From NCBI GenBank assembly GCA_913053915.1, contig CAJXGP010000123.1, forward strand, positions 1 through 6,543: a stretch of 6,543 bases of DNA. Direction: 5' to 3'. Source of the stretch: an uncultured Ignavibacteriales bacterium (lineage in GTDB: Bacteria; Bacteroidota; Ignavibacteria; Ignavibacteriales; Ignavibacteriaceae). The notes under the pieces are model-generated. The model was not told where the DNA came from. It was given only the letters and a program-made list of their open reading frames with translations, and searched no databases. Each line of letters starts with the position of its first letter. Position 1 is the first letter of the stretch. Shown piece by piece: positions 1 to 6,316 of this stretch. Both the position numbers and the translations under genes were made by a program.

Positions 1-811
1 GGAAGATGTAAGAGTCCACGATGTCCACCGCCAGATTTGCTTTTTTCTGATCAGGAATTGTCTTTGCGAGACTTCGTAATTCAAGAACAAGTGTACCTGC
101 CCCTTCACCCATCACAAAACCGTTTCGATCTTTATCAAATGGACGAGAAGCTTCAAGATATCGATCATTCCAACGAGATAGAGCTTTCATTGCATTAAAG
201 CCGGCAACAGCCATCTCAGTAATAGCGGCTTCCGACCCACCACAAATCATCAGATCTGCGCTACCCCTTTGAATTAGAATAAACGCATCGGCAATAGCAT
301 GAGAAGACGTTGAACAAGCTGATGCAGTAGCATAATTTGGGCCCTTAAAACCAAATTTGATTGAAATTTGCCCCGCAGCCATATCCGGAATCATCATAGT
401 TATAAAAAAAGGACTAATAGAATGGAGATTCTTTTTCGATTCATAATATTGCCAGTGCTGTTTTTGAAGCGTTAACATTCCACCGATACCGCTTCCAAAA
501 ATTACGCCAATTCTATTTCTGTCCAAGTTATTTTGGTTTAACCCTGCATCATTAACAGCCATATCCGCAGTAACGAGCGCATATTGTGAAAACGGATCCA
601 ATCTTCTGATACTTCTCTTATCCAGATAATTTTCCGGATCGAAACCTTTTACCTCGGCAGCGAATCGAGTTTCAAAATTCGAAGCGTCAAATTTAGTGAT
701 CGGAGCAACACCATTTTTCCCCGCTAATATTCCAATCCAATATTCTTGCACTCCTATAGCTATTGGTGTAATTGCGCCTACTCCGGTCACAACTACCCTT
801 CGTTTTTCCAT
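1..811 (-). CDS. fabF: Beta-ketoacyl-ACP synthase II (FabF), N-terminal 270 residues, cut by window edge
   Basis: Condensing enzyme that elongates acyl-ACP with malonyl-ACP in cytosolic type II fatty acid synthesis. The translation starts MEKRRVVVTGVGAITP, the usual KAS II opening. It shows the nucleophile motif ATASACSTS with Cys166 (Cys163 in E. coli FabF), then GGSEAAIT, a SRPFDKDRNGF stretch and GEGAGTLVLE at 235-244. The two catalytic histidines lie beyond the left edge. The ATG is fixed by a strong AGGAG six bases upstream. It is the last gene of the cluster in the window, 123 bases after acpP. Oddity: after about residue 245 the sequence stops resembling the usual E-x-x-HAKKRGAKIYAE segment and becomes somewhat GC-richer, so the last ~25 residues deserve caution. 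FabF rather than FabB is favoured by the sequence style and by its place next to acpP. Confidence 0.95.
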   Translation of the reverse strand, partial: MEKRRVVVTGVGAITPIAIGVQEYWIGILAGKNGVAPITKFDASNFETRFAAEVKGFDPENYLDKRSIRRLDPFSQYALVTADMAVNDAGLNQNNLDRNRIGVIFGSGIGGMLTLQKQHWQYYESKKNLHSISPFFITMMIPDMAAGQISIKFGFKGPNYATASACSTSSHAIADAFILIQRGSADLMICGGSEAAITEMAVAGFNAMKALSRWNDRYLEASRPFDKDRNGFVMGEGAGTLVLELRSLAKTIPDQKKANLAVDIVDSYIF

Positions 812-817
812 ATAATT

Positions 818-822
818 CTCCT
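818..822 (-). promoter_or_regulatory. Shine-Dalgarno of fabF
   Basis: AGGAG on the minus strand, six bases before the fabF ATG. It fixes the start and shows that the host uses anti-SD pairing, at least at genes that follow a wide gap. Confidence 0.75.
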
Positions 823-894
823 GATTTTAAATATTAATCGGTAAGCAGTTGACGAAATCAAAGTAAGATAAACAGTATTAATTTATCATAAAAG

Positions 895-924
895 ATAGTC
901 GGAAAATTATAATTTTTCGACTAT
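895..924 (-). terminator. 30-base hairpin between acpP and fabF, possible attenuator or mRNA-processing stem
   Basis: The arms ATAGTCG and CGACTAT enclose the self-complementary AAAATTATAATTTT, with a single A/C mismatch between the outer and inner stems. The RNA would form about 12 paired bases closed by a UAUA loop. On the minus strand the stem is followed by CTTTTATG, a short U tract too weak for a confident intrinsic terminator. It starts 10 bases after the acpP stop codon. Partial termination or 3'-end protection here would give more acpP than fabF mRNA, consistent with ACP being needed in large excess. The structure is seen; the function is inferred. Confidence 0.5.
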
Positions 925-934
925 ACAAATACTA

Positions 935-1168
935 CTAACTTAATTTTTCTTTCAAATATTTAATTGCGTCACCCACAGTGCTGATTTTTTCAGCATCGTC
1001 ATCAGGAATTGAAACATTAAAAGCGCTTTCAAAACCCATCACCAATTCAACTATATCCAGTGAATCAGCGCCTAAATCATTAGTAAAAGAAGCTTCAGGT
1101 GTAATTTGAGATTCTTCAACACCAAGTTTATCAATAATAATCTCTTTTACTTTAGCCTCAACATCCAT
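935..1168 (-). CDS. acpP: Acyl carrier protein
   Basis: Small acidic cytosolic protein that carries growing acyl chains as thioesters on a 4'-phosphopantetheine arm. Its 77 residues match the usual ACP length. The attachment motif [14 protein letters not shown] is present with the modified serine at Ser36, as in E. coli. It is followed by helix III features [20 protein letters not shown] perfect AGGAG seven bases upstream supports the ATG. It lies between fabG (91-base gap, AT-rich, no clear promoter recognised) and fabF (123-base gap with a hairpin), the standard fabG-acpP-fabF order. No missing key residue is seen. Confidence 0.98.
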   Translation of the reverse strand: MDVEAKVKEIIIDKLGVEESQITPEASFTNDLGADSLDIVELVMGFESAFNVSIPDDDAEKISTVGDAIKYLKEKLS

Positions 1169-1175
1169 TTTATTT

Positions 1176-1180
1176 CTCCT
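1176..1180 (-). promoter_or_regulatory. Shine-Dalgarno of acpP
   Basis: AGGAG on the minus strand with a seven-base spacer to the acpP ATG. It is among the strongest ribosome binding sites in the window, as expected for a highly expressed protein. Confidence 0.8.
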
Positions 1181-1259
1181 ATAATATTATGTATTTGATT
1201 AATGAAAGTTATTCTTATTTAATTAATAATCATAAAAATTTTGATCTAATAATTCCGAA

Positions 1260-2003
1260 TTACATTACCATACCTCCGTCTACGTGAATCACTTGTCCGG
1301 TAATATAATTCGCATTTTCAGAAACCAAAAAAGAAACAACACGTGCTATATCCTCCGGTTGTCCGATTTTTTTAAGAGGTATTTGATTAATTATTGCTTC
1401 TTTTTGTTTTTCGTTTAATTTTCTTGTCATATCAGTTATAACAAAACCCGGTGCAATAGCATTTACAGTAATGTCTCTAGATGCTAATTCTTTTGCAATA
1501 GCTTTGGTAAAACCGATTATTCCTGCCTTTGATGCTACGTAATTAGCTTGACCGGGATTGCCGGTAATTGCAACCACAGACGATATATTAACTATTCGTC
1601 CGTATCGCTGTCCCACCATCGGTTTAACAGATGATTTTGTAAAATTAAATACACTTTTAAGGTTTGCCGTAATTACATCGTCAAAGTCGTTCTCACTCAT
1701 TCTTAAAAGCAGATTATCTTTAGAAATTCCTGCATTATTCACTAAGATATCTAAACCTCCGAAACTTTCCAAAGCATAATTTACGGTTTTTTCCGCCTCC
1801 GATAATTTAGAGGCATCCGATTGAAGAGCTCTAATTTTTGTTCCAAATTTTTTGGATTCCGATTCAACGTTTTGGGCTGCTTCCACAGAAGAAAAATAAG
1901 TAAATAATACATCACAACCTTGAGAAGCAAGTTCGATAACTATTGCTTTTCCGATTCCCCTACTACCGCCGGTTACGATAGCTTTTTTACCTTTTAAATT
2001 CAT
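1260..2003 (-). CDS. fabG: 3-oxoacyl-ACP reductase (NADPH-dependent)
   Basis: Reduces beta-ketoacyl-ACP to beta-hydroxyacyl-ACP with NADPH, the first reduction of each elongation cycle. It is a complete 247-residue short-chain dehydrogenase of normal length. The Rossmann cofactor motif TGGSRGIG is at 11-18 and NNAG at 89-92. The catalytic set is Asn114, Ser142, Tyr155 and Lys159 (NYVASKAG), with the PGFVITDM segment after it and the family ending YITGQVIHVDGG. Its ATG overlaps the TGA of the upstream cysteine-rich gene (ATGA, positions 2000-2003) and no separate Shine-Dalgarno is visible, so translation is probably coupled to that gene. Many SDR enzymes look alike, but the position between fabD and acpP makes FabG the secure reading. 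Confidence 0.97.
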   Translation of the reverse strand: MNLKGKKAIVTGGSRGIGKAIVIELASQGCDVLFTYFSSVEAAQNVESESKKFGTKIRALQSDASKLSEAEKTVNYALESFGGLDILVNNAGISKDNLLLRMSENDFDDVITANLKSVFNFTKSSVKPMVGQRYGRIVNISSVVAITGNPGQANYVASKAGIIGFTKAIAKELASRDITVNAIAPGFVITDMTRKLNEKQKEAIINQIPLKKIGQPEDIARVVSFLVSENANYITGQVIHVDGGMVM

Positions 2004-2587
2004 ATTGTTTTATTAGTACTTATTGAATCCAAATATTTCATTCTGTAATTTTCAAGTTTAGAAAAACCCTTATCGCCCAAAAAATATTTTAACTCTTCTT
2101 TACAAGCTTCATAAATAGTTAAATTCTTCTGAGGATTTTTATTACATGTTTTCAATCTGTCAATATGCTCATCATCGATAGTCAGGGCATTTTCATAAAT
2201 AGTTAAAGGAAATAATATACAATAAATTGGTTTATATTTCCACTGATGCTCACCTTCTGAAATAGCTAATTTCTGTAATGTACAAAGACCATCTTTATCT
2301 AAAAATGAACATTTACCATTAATCACTTCCGTACCGACAGCAACACCCGAATCAAAATCTTCATCATCTTCCGGCGGTTCAAACCATTTGGATTTATCAG
2401 TATCTTGAGAGTCATCCATCAAATTAATAATTTTTTTCGATATATTTAAAATTAAGTCGTGCTCTTTCAAGTCGGTATATACACCATAATTACAACATTC
2501 GCCTGTGCAATTGCAATGGAATTTGAAAGTGAATATTTTAGGGTCAATTTTTAGTCCATTAACTTCCATAGTAAAATTTTTATTCAT
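2000..2587 (-). CDS. Cysteine-rich DUF3109/YkgJ-like protein of unknown function
   Basis: A 195-residue protein with no visible signal peptide or membrane segment. It has nine cysteines: Cys25, 27, 31 and 32 (FHCNCTGECC), Cys93 and Cys102 (GKCSFLDKDGLC), Cys123 (KPIYCILFPL), Cys148 and Cys162. The pattern C-x-G-x-CC, then C-x-F-x-D-x-D-G-x-C, then a KPI-x-C-x-L-x-P segment resembles DUF3109 proteins of Bacteroidota and, more loosely, the YkgJ family suspected of binding zinc or an iron-sulfur cluster. An acidic insert lies at about 70-80 (EPPEDDEDFDS). The start overlaps the fabD stop by one base (TAATG) and the stop overlaps the fabG start (ATGA), so it is co-translated inside the fatty acid synthesis cluster. 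The family match is from memory of motifs and the function is unknown. A metal-binding or redox-sensing accessory role is only an inference. Confidence 0.8.
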   Translation of the reverse strand: MNKNFTMEVNGLKIDPKIFTFKFHCNCTGECCNYGVYTDLKEHDLILNISKKIINLMDDSQDTDKSKWFEPPEDDEDFDSGVAVGTEVINGKCSFLDKDGLCTLQKLAISEGEHQWKYKPIYCILFPLTIYENALTIDDEHIDRLKTCNKNPQKNLTIYEACKEELKYFLGDKGFSKLENYRMKYLDSISTNKTI

Positions 2588-3474
2588 TATAAATACTTCT
2601 CTGCATCCGAATATTTGCTAATTCCAAAACATTTTACATCGGGATTTATCCGCTTTACCAAACCTTGCAGAACGTTACCGGGACCAATTTCATAGAATTC
2701 AGTATAGCCATCATTAATCATATTCCTGACGGTTGCATCCCATTTTACAGGTGAAGTAACCTGTTCGCATAGTAATTTCTTAATTTCGTCTTTCTTAATT
2801 ACAGGAAGCGCCGATACATTAGCATAGACAGGAAATCTGGCATCAAAGATATAAGAATTATCAAGTACCTCCTTTAATTTATCCTTTGCCGGTTGCATTA
2901 ATGGTGAATGAAATGCACCGCTCACTACTAATTCCTTAACCAACTTGGCTCCTTTAGATTTACAAATTTCCATTGTTTTTTTTACACCCATAACCGAACC
3001 GGAAATAACAATTTGATTAGGAGAATTAAAATTTGCACTTTGAACAATACCAATATCGGAGGCTTCATTACAGCACTTTTCAACAATCTCAGGAGAAAGT
3101 CCGATAATTGCAGCCATCGTACCCGGGTTATCGATCCCGGCTTGCTGCATAGCCTTACCTCTTTGGCTAACAATTTTTACAGCATCAAAAAATTGAATTG
3201 CGCCTGCGGCAACTAATGCAGAATATTCGCCCAATGAATGCCCTATGATACCGGTTAAAACAACACTATGCAGAAATATAGCCGGTTGTGTAAATTCAGT
3301 TCGTTTTAGTCGTTCTTCCGGCCCGTGAAACATTATATAAGAAAGATTAATTCCCAATGCATCATCTGCAGTTTGAATCATTTCTTTTGCTTCAACAGAA
3401 TTATCAAAGAGATCGTTTGCCATTCCTACAAATTGTGAACCTTGACCGGGAAATAAAAAAGCTTTTTTTGACAT
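2587..3474 (-). CDS. fabD: Malonyl-CoA:ACP transacylase, with an internal 12-residue gap
   Basis: Transfers malonate from CoA to ACP to supply extender units. The 295-residue reading frame begins MSKKAFLFPGQGSQFVGM (oxyanion Gln11). It has GHSLGE with Ser80, Arg105 (SQRGKAMQ), His189 (GAFHSPLM), Gln238 and the ending EIGPGNVLQGLVKRI. In E. coli FabD these are Gln11, Ser92, Arg117, His201 and Gln250: the first is in register and every later one is shifted by exactly 12. The gap lies at about residues 73-77, where SVVLTGII runs straight into GHSLGE, removing the end of a helix and the loop before the nucleophile strand. The frame stays open. Whether the enzyme works is doubtful unless this is a sequence error. 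No clear Shine-Dalgarno is seen; the start is fixed by the conserved N-terminus. It lies 33 bases after fabH. Confidence 0.93.
   Translation of the reverse strand: MSKKAFLFPGQGSQFVGMANDLFDNSVEAKEMIQTADDALGINLSYIMFHGPEERLKRTEFTQPAIFLHSVVLTGIIGHSLGEYSALVAAGAIQFFDAVKIVSQRGKAMQQAGIDNPGTMAAIIGLSPEIVEKCCNEASDIGIVQSANFNSPNQIVISGSVMGVKKTMEICKSKGAKLVKELVVSGAFHSPLMQPAKDKLKEVLDNSYIFDARFPVYANVSALPVIKKDEIKKLLCEQVTSPVKWDATVRNMINDGYTEFYEIGPGNVLQGLVKRINPDVKCFGISKYSDAEKYL
3241..3264 (-). other. Site of the 36-base in-frame deficit in fabD
   Basis: These codons (residues 71-78, VVLTGIIG) replace a segment that is 12 residues longer in E. coli FabD (71-90). Alignment is gap-free up to Val71 and again from the GHSLGE motif. 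No direct repeat that would explain the loss is evident in what remains. Confidence 0.7.
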
Positions 3475-3507
3475 TGCTTACAAAATTTTTATTACTATGA
3501 TGATAAT

Positions 3508-4209
3508 TTAATCCATTGCCCAAACAACATAGATAGCACCCCAAGTATATCCTGCGCCAAAAGCAGATAATATTAACTTATCTCCTTTCTTGATTTTTCC
3601 TTCACGATAATATTCCACTAGGCAAGAAGGAATAGTTGCAGCAGTAGTGTTTCCGTATTTATCAATATTTATCATTATTTTATTACGATCGATCCCCATT
3701 CTTCTGGCAGTTGCATCAATGATTCTTAAATTTGCCTGATGAGGAACTAAATATGCGATATCATCCGGGGTGAGATTATTTTTTTGCATTATTTCATAAG
3801 AGATGTCTGCCATCCCTTTAACAGCACCCTTAAACACCGCTTTACCGTCTTGATATATGTAATGCATTTTTTTGTCAACAGTTTCATAAGAAGATGGATT
3901 TAAACTACCGCCACCTAGCATACATAAAGAATCTTTCCCGGACCCATTGATTTTTAATAAAGAATCTTGCAAACCATAATTTTTATTTTCCGAAGGTTCA
4001 AGCAACACAGCCGCTCCGGCATCTCCGAATAAAATACAATTATTTCTATCGGTATAATCCACAATAGAACTCATTTTATCCGCTCCAATAACCATAACTT
4101 TGTTATAACGTCCGCTCTCAATTAGTAAGCAACCGGTCTGAAAAGCGAACAGAAATCCCGAACATGCTGCAGACAGATCGAACCCCCAAGCATTTTTTGC
4201 ACCAAACAT
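3508..4209 (-). CDS. fabH: Beta-ketoacyl-ACP synthase III (FabH), C-terminal frame fragment with all catalytic residues
   Basis: This frame gives the larger part of FabH, the enzyme that condenses acetyl-CoA (or branched starters) with malonyl-ACP to begin fatty acid synthesis. It contains the nucleophile motif DLSAACSGF (Cys at residue 16 here), [19 protein letters not shown] with the catalytic His157, and [12 protein letters not shown] with Asn187, and ends [16 protein letters not shown]. In a repaired protein these would be Cys116, His257 and Asn287, with the His-Asn spacing of 30 seen in E. coli (244/274). The open frame begins with an internal ATG that has no Shine-Dalgarno, so independent translation is doubtful. 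Without the N-terminal 100 residues the thiolase fold would be incomplete. It overlaps the N-terminal fragment by 88 bases in the -1 frame. Confidence 0.85.
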   Translation of the reverse strand: MFGAKNAWGFDLSAACSGFLFAFQTGCLLIESGRYNKVMVIGADKMSSIVDYTDRNNCILFGDAGAAVLLEPSENKNYGLQDSLLKINGSGKDSLCMLGGGSLNPSSYETVDKKMHYIYQDGKAVFKGAVKGMADISYEIMQKNNLTPDDIAYLVPHQANLRIIDATARRMGIDRNKIMINIDKYGNTTAATIPSCLVEYYREGKIKKGDKLILSAFGAGYTWGAIYVVWAMD

Positions 4210-4493
4210 GCCGTTGCAGGAAAGAACATGTCCGGTGTTACAGTAGCAACTATAATTACATCAATTTCCTCTGCACTTATTCCTTTCAAATCTAATAAAT
4301 TTTGTGCAGCTTTTGCAGCCAGATCACTAGTGGCGCCGTTTTCTAAAATCCTTCTTTCTCTGATACCTGTTCTCGTTCTAATCCATTCATCAGTCGTATC
4401 CACAATTCTTTCAAAATAAGCATTATCAAGTACCTTATCGGGAACATACATCCCCAACCCCGTAATAATTGCACTATGTTTTTTATTATCCAT
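4122..4493 (-). CDS. fabH: Beta-ketoacyl-ACP synthase III (FabH), N-terminal frame fragment ending in a frameshift
   Basis: This frame opens with the true FabH start: [16 protein letters not shown], then [18 protein letters not shown] (the CoA-binding Trp/Arg region) and [22 protein letters not shown]. The FabH match ends at about residue 102. The remaining 21 residues (GSICLQHV onward) are an out-of-frame reading of the segment that encodes FDLSAACSG in the other frame, and end at a stop at 4122. The fragment carries no catalytic cysteine. AGG lies upstream of the ATG, which is 12 bases after the plsX stop. As given, the gene is broken; a 16-base insertion or a -1 ribosomal shift near 4190-4205 would join the two halves. 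Confidence 0.85.
   Translation of the reverse strand: MDNKKHSAIITGLGMYVPDKVLDNAYFERIVDTTDEWIRTRTGIRERRILENGATSDLAAKAAQNLLDLKGISAEEIDVIIVATVTPDMFFPATACLVQKMLGGSICLQHVRDFCSLFRPVAY
4190..4205 (-). repeat. 16-base unit at the fabH break, apparently one copy of a lost tandem duplication
   Basis: The unit TTGGTGCAAAAAATGC is present once and is followed by TTGG, the start of a second unit. Writing it twice gives, in one frame, LVQKMLGAKNAWG between the conserved AC and FDLSAAC. That is 13 residues, the same number as in E. coli FabH (QIQSMLGIKGCPA). With one copy the frame is broken, because 16 is not a multiple of three. Confidence 0.75.
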
Positions 4494-4505
4494 CTTTAAC
4501 CTATT

Positions 4506-5540
4506 TTAGACTACAGTTTGATTGTCTTTTAGAGAATTCTCAATTTTTTGTATAAGTTTTTTCTTAAACATTTCATTAGCACGCAGAACCATATTCTTAA
4601 TTGCTTTAGGAGTACTTGAACCGTGTCCGATTATATTTATCCCGTTAACACCCAGCAAAGGCACACCCCCATATTCCTGATAATCAAAATCTTTTAAAAT
4701 ATTCCGTAATGTTTTTCGAACAAGAGCAATCTTGATTTTATTCAACAAGCTTTGATTTGCGGCTTCGGAAAATTTAAATTTTAAGAAATTTAAGACTCCT
4801 TCACCAAATTTCAGAATGATATTTCCTACAAAGCCATCGCAAATTACAACATTAACATTTCCACTAAGGATATCGCGCCCCTCAACATTCCCAATAAAAT
4901 TAAGCTTGGTTTTTTTCAATAGATTAAAGGCAGCTATTGATACTTCATTCCCTTTATTCTCTTCCTCACCCATACTTAAAATACCAACCGAAGGATTAAT
5001 AATTCCGCCTATTTCTTTAGCATAAATGCTTCCCATAATTGAATATTCCACAAAATGTTGAGGGCGTGCATCTTTACCGGCTCCTATGTCAAATAAATAA
5101 CAAGTTCCGTTTATATTCGGCATTGCCACCCCTATAGTAGGACGACCTACGCCGGGAATTCGACCCATAATAAGAGTAGAGGCAGCCATTACAGCACCGG
5201 TATTACCTGCACTAACGAAAGCATCCGCTTTATTACTTTTCACAAGATTAGCACCAACCACAATCGATGAATTCGGTTTAAACTTTAAAGAAGTGGTCGG
5301 TGAGTCATTCATTCCGATTACTTCATCTGCATGAATTATGTTGTTCTTATCAAAAGGAAGATTGTTTGATAAAATTACTTTTCCAATTTCATCTTCCTTT
5401 CCAACTAAAAATAATTCAAATTCATCAGATTCGATGGATGCCTGAATAGCGCCTAAAACGATGTTTTGGGGGGCAAAATCACCTCCCATTGCATCAACAA
5501 CTATTCTGCATTTTGAATTGTTCAATTCAGAAGTGTGCAT
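4506..5540 (-). CDS. plsX: Phosphate acyltransferase PlsX
   Basis: Converts acyl-ACP and phosphate to acyl-phosphate, the donor used by PlsY for phospholipid synthesis; PlsX is a peripheral membrane/cytosolic enzyme. The 344-residue protein has the expected landmarks in order: VVDAMGGDFAPQNIV (14-28), HADEVIGMNDSP (70-81), KPNSSIVVG, FVSAGNTGAVMA (109-119), GRIPGVGRP, SMGEEENKGNE, NFIGNVEGRDI, DGFVGNIILK, YGGVPLLGVNG and HGSS near the C-terminus. Length is within the family range (B. subtilis about 333). About 11 residues precede the usual M-x-I-x-VDAMGGD start, but no other ATG is available; the Shine-Dalgarno is weak. In the conserved DVGAN segment it reads DIGAG (Gly155). The rpmF-plsX-fabH order is a classic bacterial arrangement. 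Confidence 0.97.
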   Translation of the reverse strand: MHTSELNNSKCRIVVDAMGGDFAPQNIVLGAIQASIESDEFELFLVGKEDEIGKVILSNNLPFDKNNIIHADEVIGMNDSPTTSLKFKPNSSIVVGANLVKSNKADAFVSAGNTGAVMAASTLIMGRIPGVGRPTIGVAMPNINGTCYLFDIGAGKDARPQHFVEYSIMGSIYAKEIGGIINPSVGILSMGEEENKGNEVSIAAFNLLKKTKLNFIGNVEGRDILSGNVNVVICDGFVGNIILKFGEGVLNFLKFKFSEAANQSLLNKIKIALVRKTLRNILKDFDYQEYGGVPLLGVNGINIIGHGSSTPKAIKNMVLRANEMFKKKLIQKIENSLKDNQTVV

Positions 5541-5561
5541 TAAAAGGATTTTTATTATACA

Positions 5562-5741
5562 TTAACTTTTAGGTAAAAACATTAAACGCCCATTATAGTA
5601 TCCGCAACTTGGACATGCCCGATGAGATAACTTTAATTCACCGCAATTTGAACATGCGCCAAGAGTTGGAGCCGAAGCTTTATAATGAGTTCTTCTTTTA
5701 TCTCTTCTACTTTTTGATATTTTTCGTTTTGGATTTGGCAT
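5562..5741 (-). CDS. rpmF: 50S ribosomal protein L32, zinc-binding form
   Basis: A 59-residue ribosomal protein of the large subunit. It begins [20 protein letters not shown], the near-invariant L32 N-terminus that follows Met removal and threads into rRNA. Two CxxC pairs follow, Cys30/Cys33 (CSNCGE) and Cys43/Cys46 ([10 protein letters not shown]), forming the zinc ribbon of the C+ form of L32. The start is supported by the conserved N-terminus and a GGA-type Shine-Dalgarno. It sits 18 bases after the DUF177 gene and 21 before plsX, the usual yceD-rpmF-plsX linkage of ribosome and lipid genes. All residues look intact. Confidence 0.97.
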   Translation of the reverse strand: MPNPKRKISKSRRDKRRTHYKASAPTLGACSNCGELKLSHRACPSCGYYNGRLMFLPKS

Positions 5742-5759
5742 CTTATTTCCGTCTTTTAA

Positions 5760-6263
5760 TTAATTGTTTAACTTTTTTCTTAATTCTTCCAAAGGGAACC
5801 ATCTGTAATCCGCTTCATCTGTTTCACAATCACATTCACCGTTGTTTAAGTCTTTTCCACATTTAATGCATAAACCTTTGCAATTTTCTTTACACAATTT
5901 TTTCATCGGAACCGATAAAAGAGCATAATCCTTTAAATCATTTAAAGTATCAATTTTATCCGCATTAGGAGGTAAGTATATTACATCAGAATTCTCATTC
6001 ACTCCCTTTTTGCCGCCTAAAAAATACACTGATTGATATGTACTGTGAATTACTGTATTATAACTTGCAGCACATCTATCACATTCAAAATGAGCATTTA
6101 GTTTGAGTTCCACACATAGAATAATTTGGTTGTAAATTTTTGATAATTCAAATTTTACCTGAAAATTTCCAAAGAACGATTCACCTAAATTAATTTCACT
6201 AACCGGTTCATCAAAATTAAATACATGAATACCATCACTTATATTTGATATATTAATTTTCAT
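5760..6263 (-). CDS. yceD: DUF177 / YceD-family protein with cysteine-rich C-terminus
   Basis: A 167-residue cytosolic protein of the DUF177 (YceD) family, which is linked to 23S rRNA accumulation and is usually encoded directly before rpmF, as here. The first half is a divergent beta-rich region. Cys61/Cys64 (CDRC) form the family's central CxxC. The C-terminal part has the motif LCKENCKGLCIKCGKDLN followed by GECDC, giving Cys124, 128, 132, 135, 144 and 146, very probably metal ligands. The start is the first ATG after a sigma-70-like promoter, with GAGAAA as a weak Shine-Dalgarno. It is the first gene of the cluster. Family assignment rests on the cysteine motifs and context. The gene name is used by analogy with E. 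coli. Confidence 0.9.
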   Translation of the reverse strand: MKINISNISDGIHVFNFDEPVSEINLGESFFGNFQVKFELSKIYNQIILCVELKLNAHFECDRCAASYNTVIHSTYQSVYFLGGKKGVNENSDVIYLPPNADKIDTLNDLKDYALLSVPMKKLCKENCKGLCIKCGKDLNNGECDCETDEADYRWFPLEELRKKLNN

Positions 6264-6287
6264 GAAATTTTCTCAAAAACAAGCTAA

Positions 6288-6316
6288 AATATAGATATAC
6301 TTACTATCATAGTCAA
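6288..6316 (-). promoter_or_regulatory. Sigma-70-like promoter for the yceD-rpmF-plsX-fab cluster
   Basis: On the minus strand TTGACT (6316-6311) is separated by 17 bases from TATATT (6293-6288), a near-consensus pair. Transcription would start at about 6281, giving a leader of roughly 18 bases that holds the GAGAAA ribosome site of the first gene. It is the only convincing promoter seen in the window, so the downstream genes probably depend on it. Confidence 0.65.

Noticed and set aside
1558..1779. Plus-strand open frame of 73 codons
   Set aside because: It is antisense within fabG, whose motifs are complete on the minus strand.
4190..4205. Programmed -1 ribosomal frameshift in fabH at the A6 run
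   Set aside because: The zero-frame codons (CAA AAA ATG) do not form a canonical slippery heptamer, and the product would be five residues short of family spacing. The tandem-copy explanation restores the length exactly.
5609..5866. Plus-strand open frame of 85 codons
   Set aside because: It lies antisense over rpmF and the DUF177 gene, is rich in Phe/Leu as expected for a shadow of AT-rich coding DNA, and matches nothing recognised.
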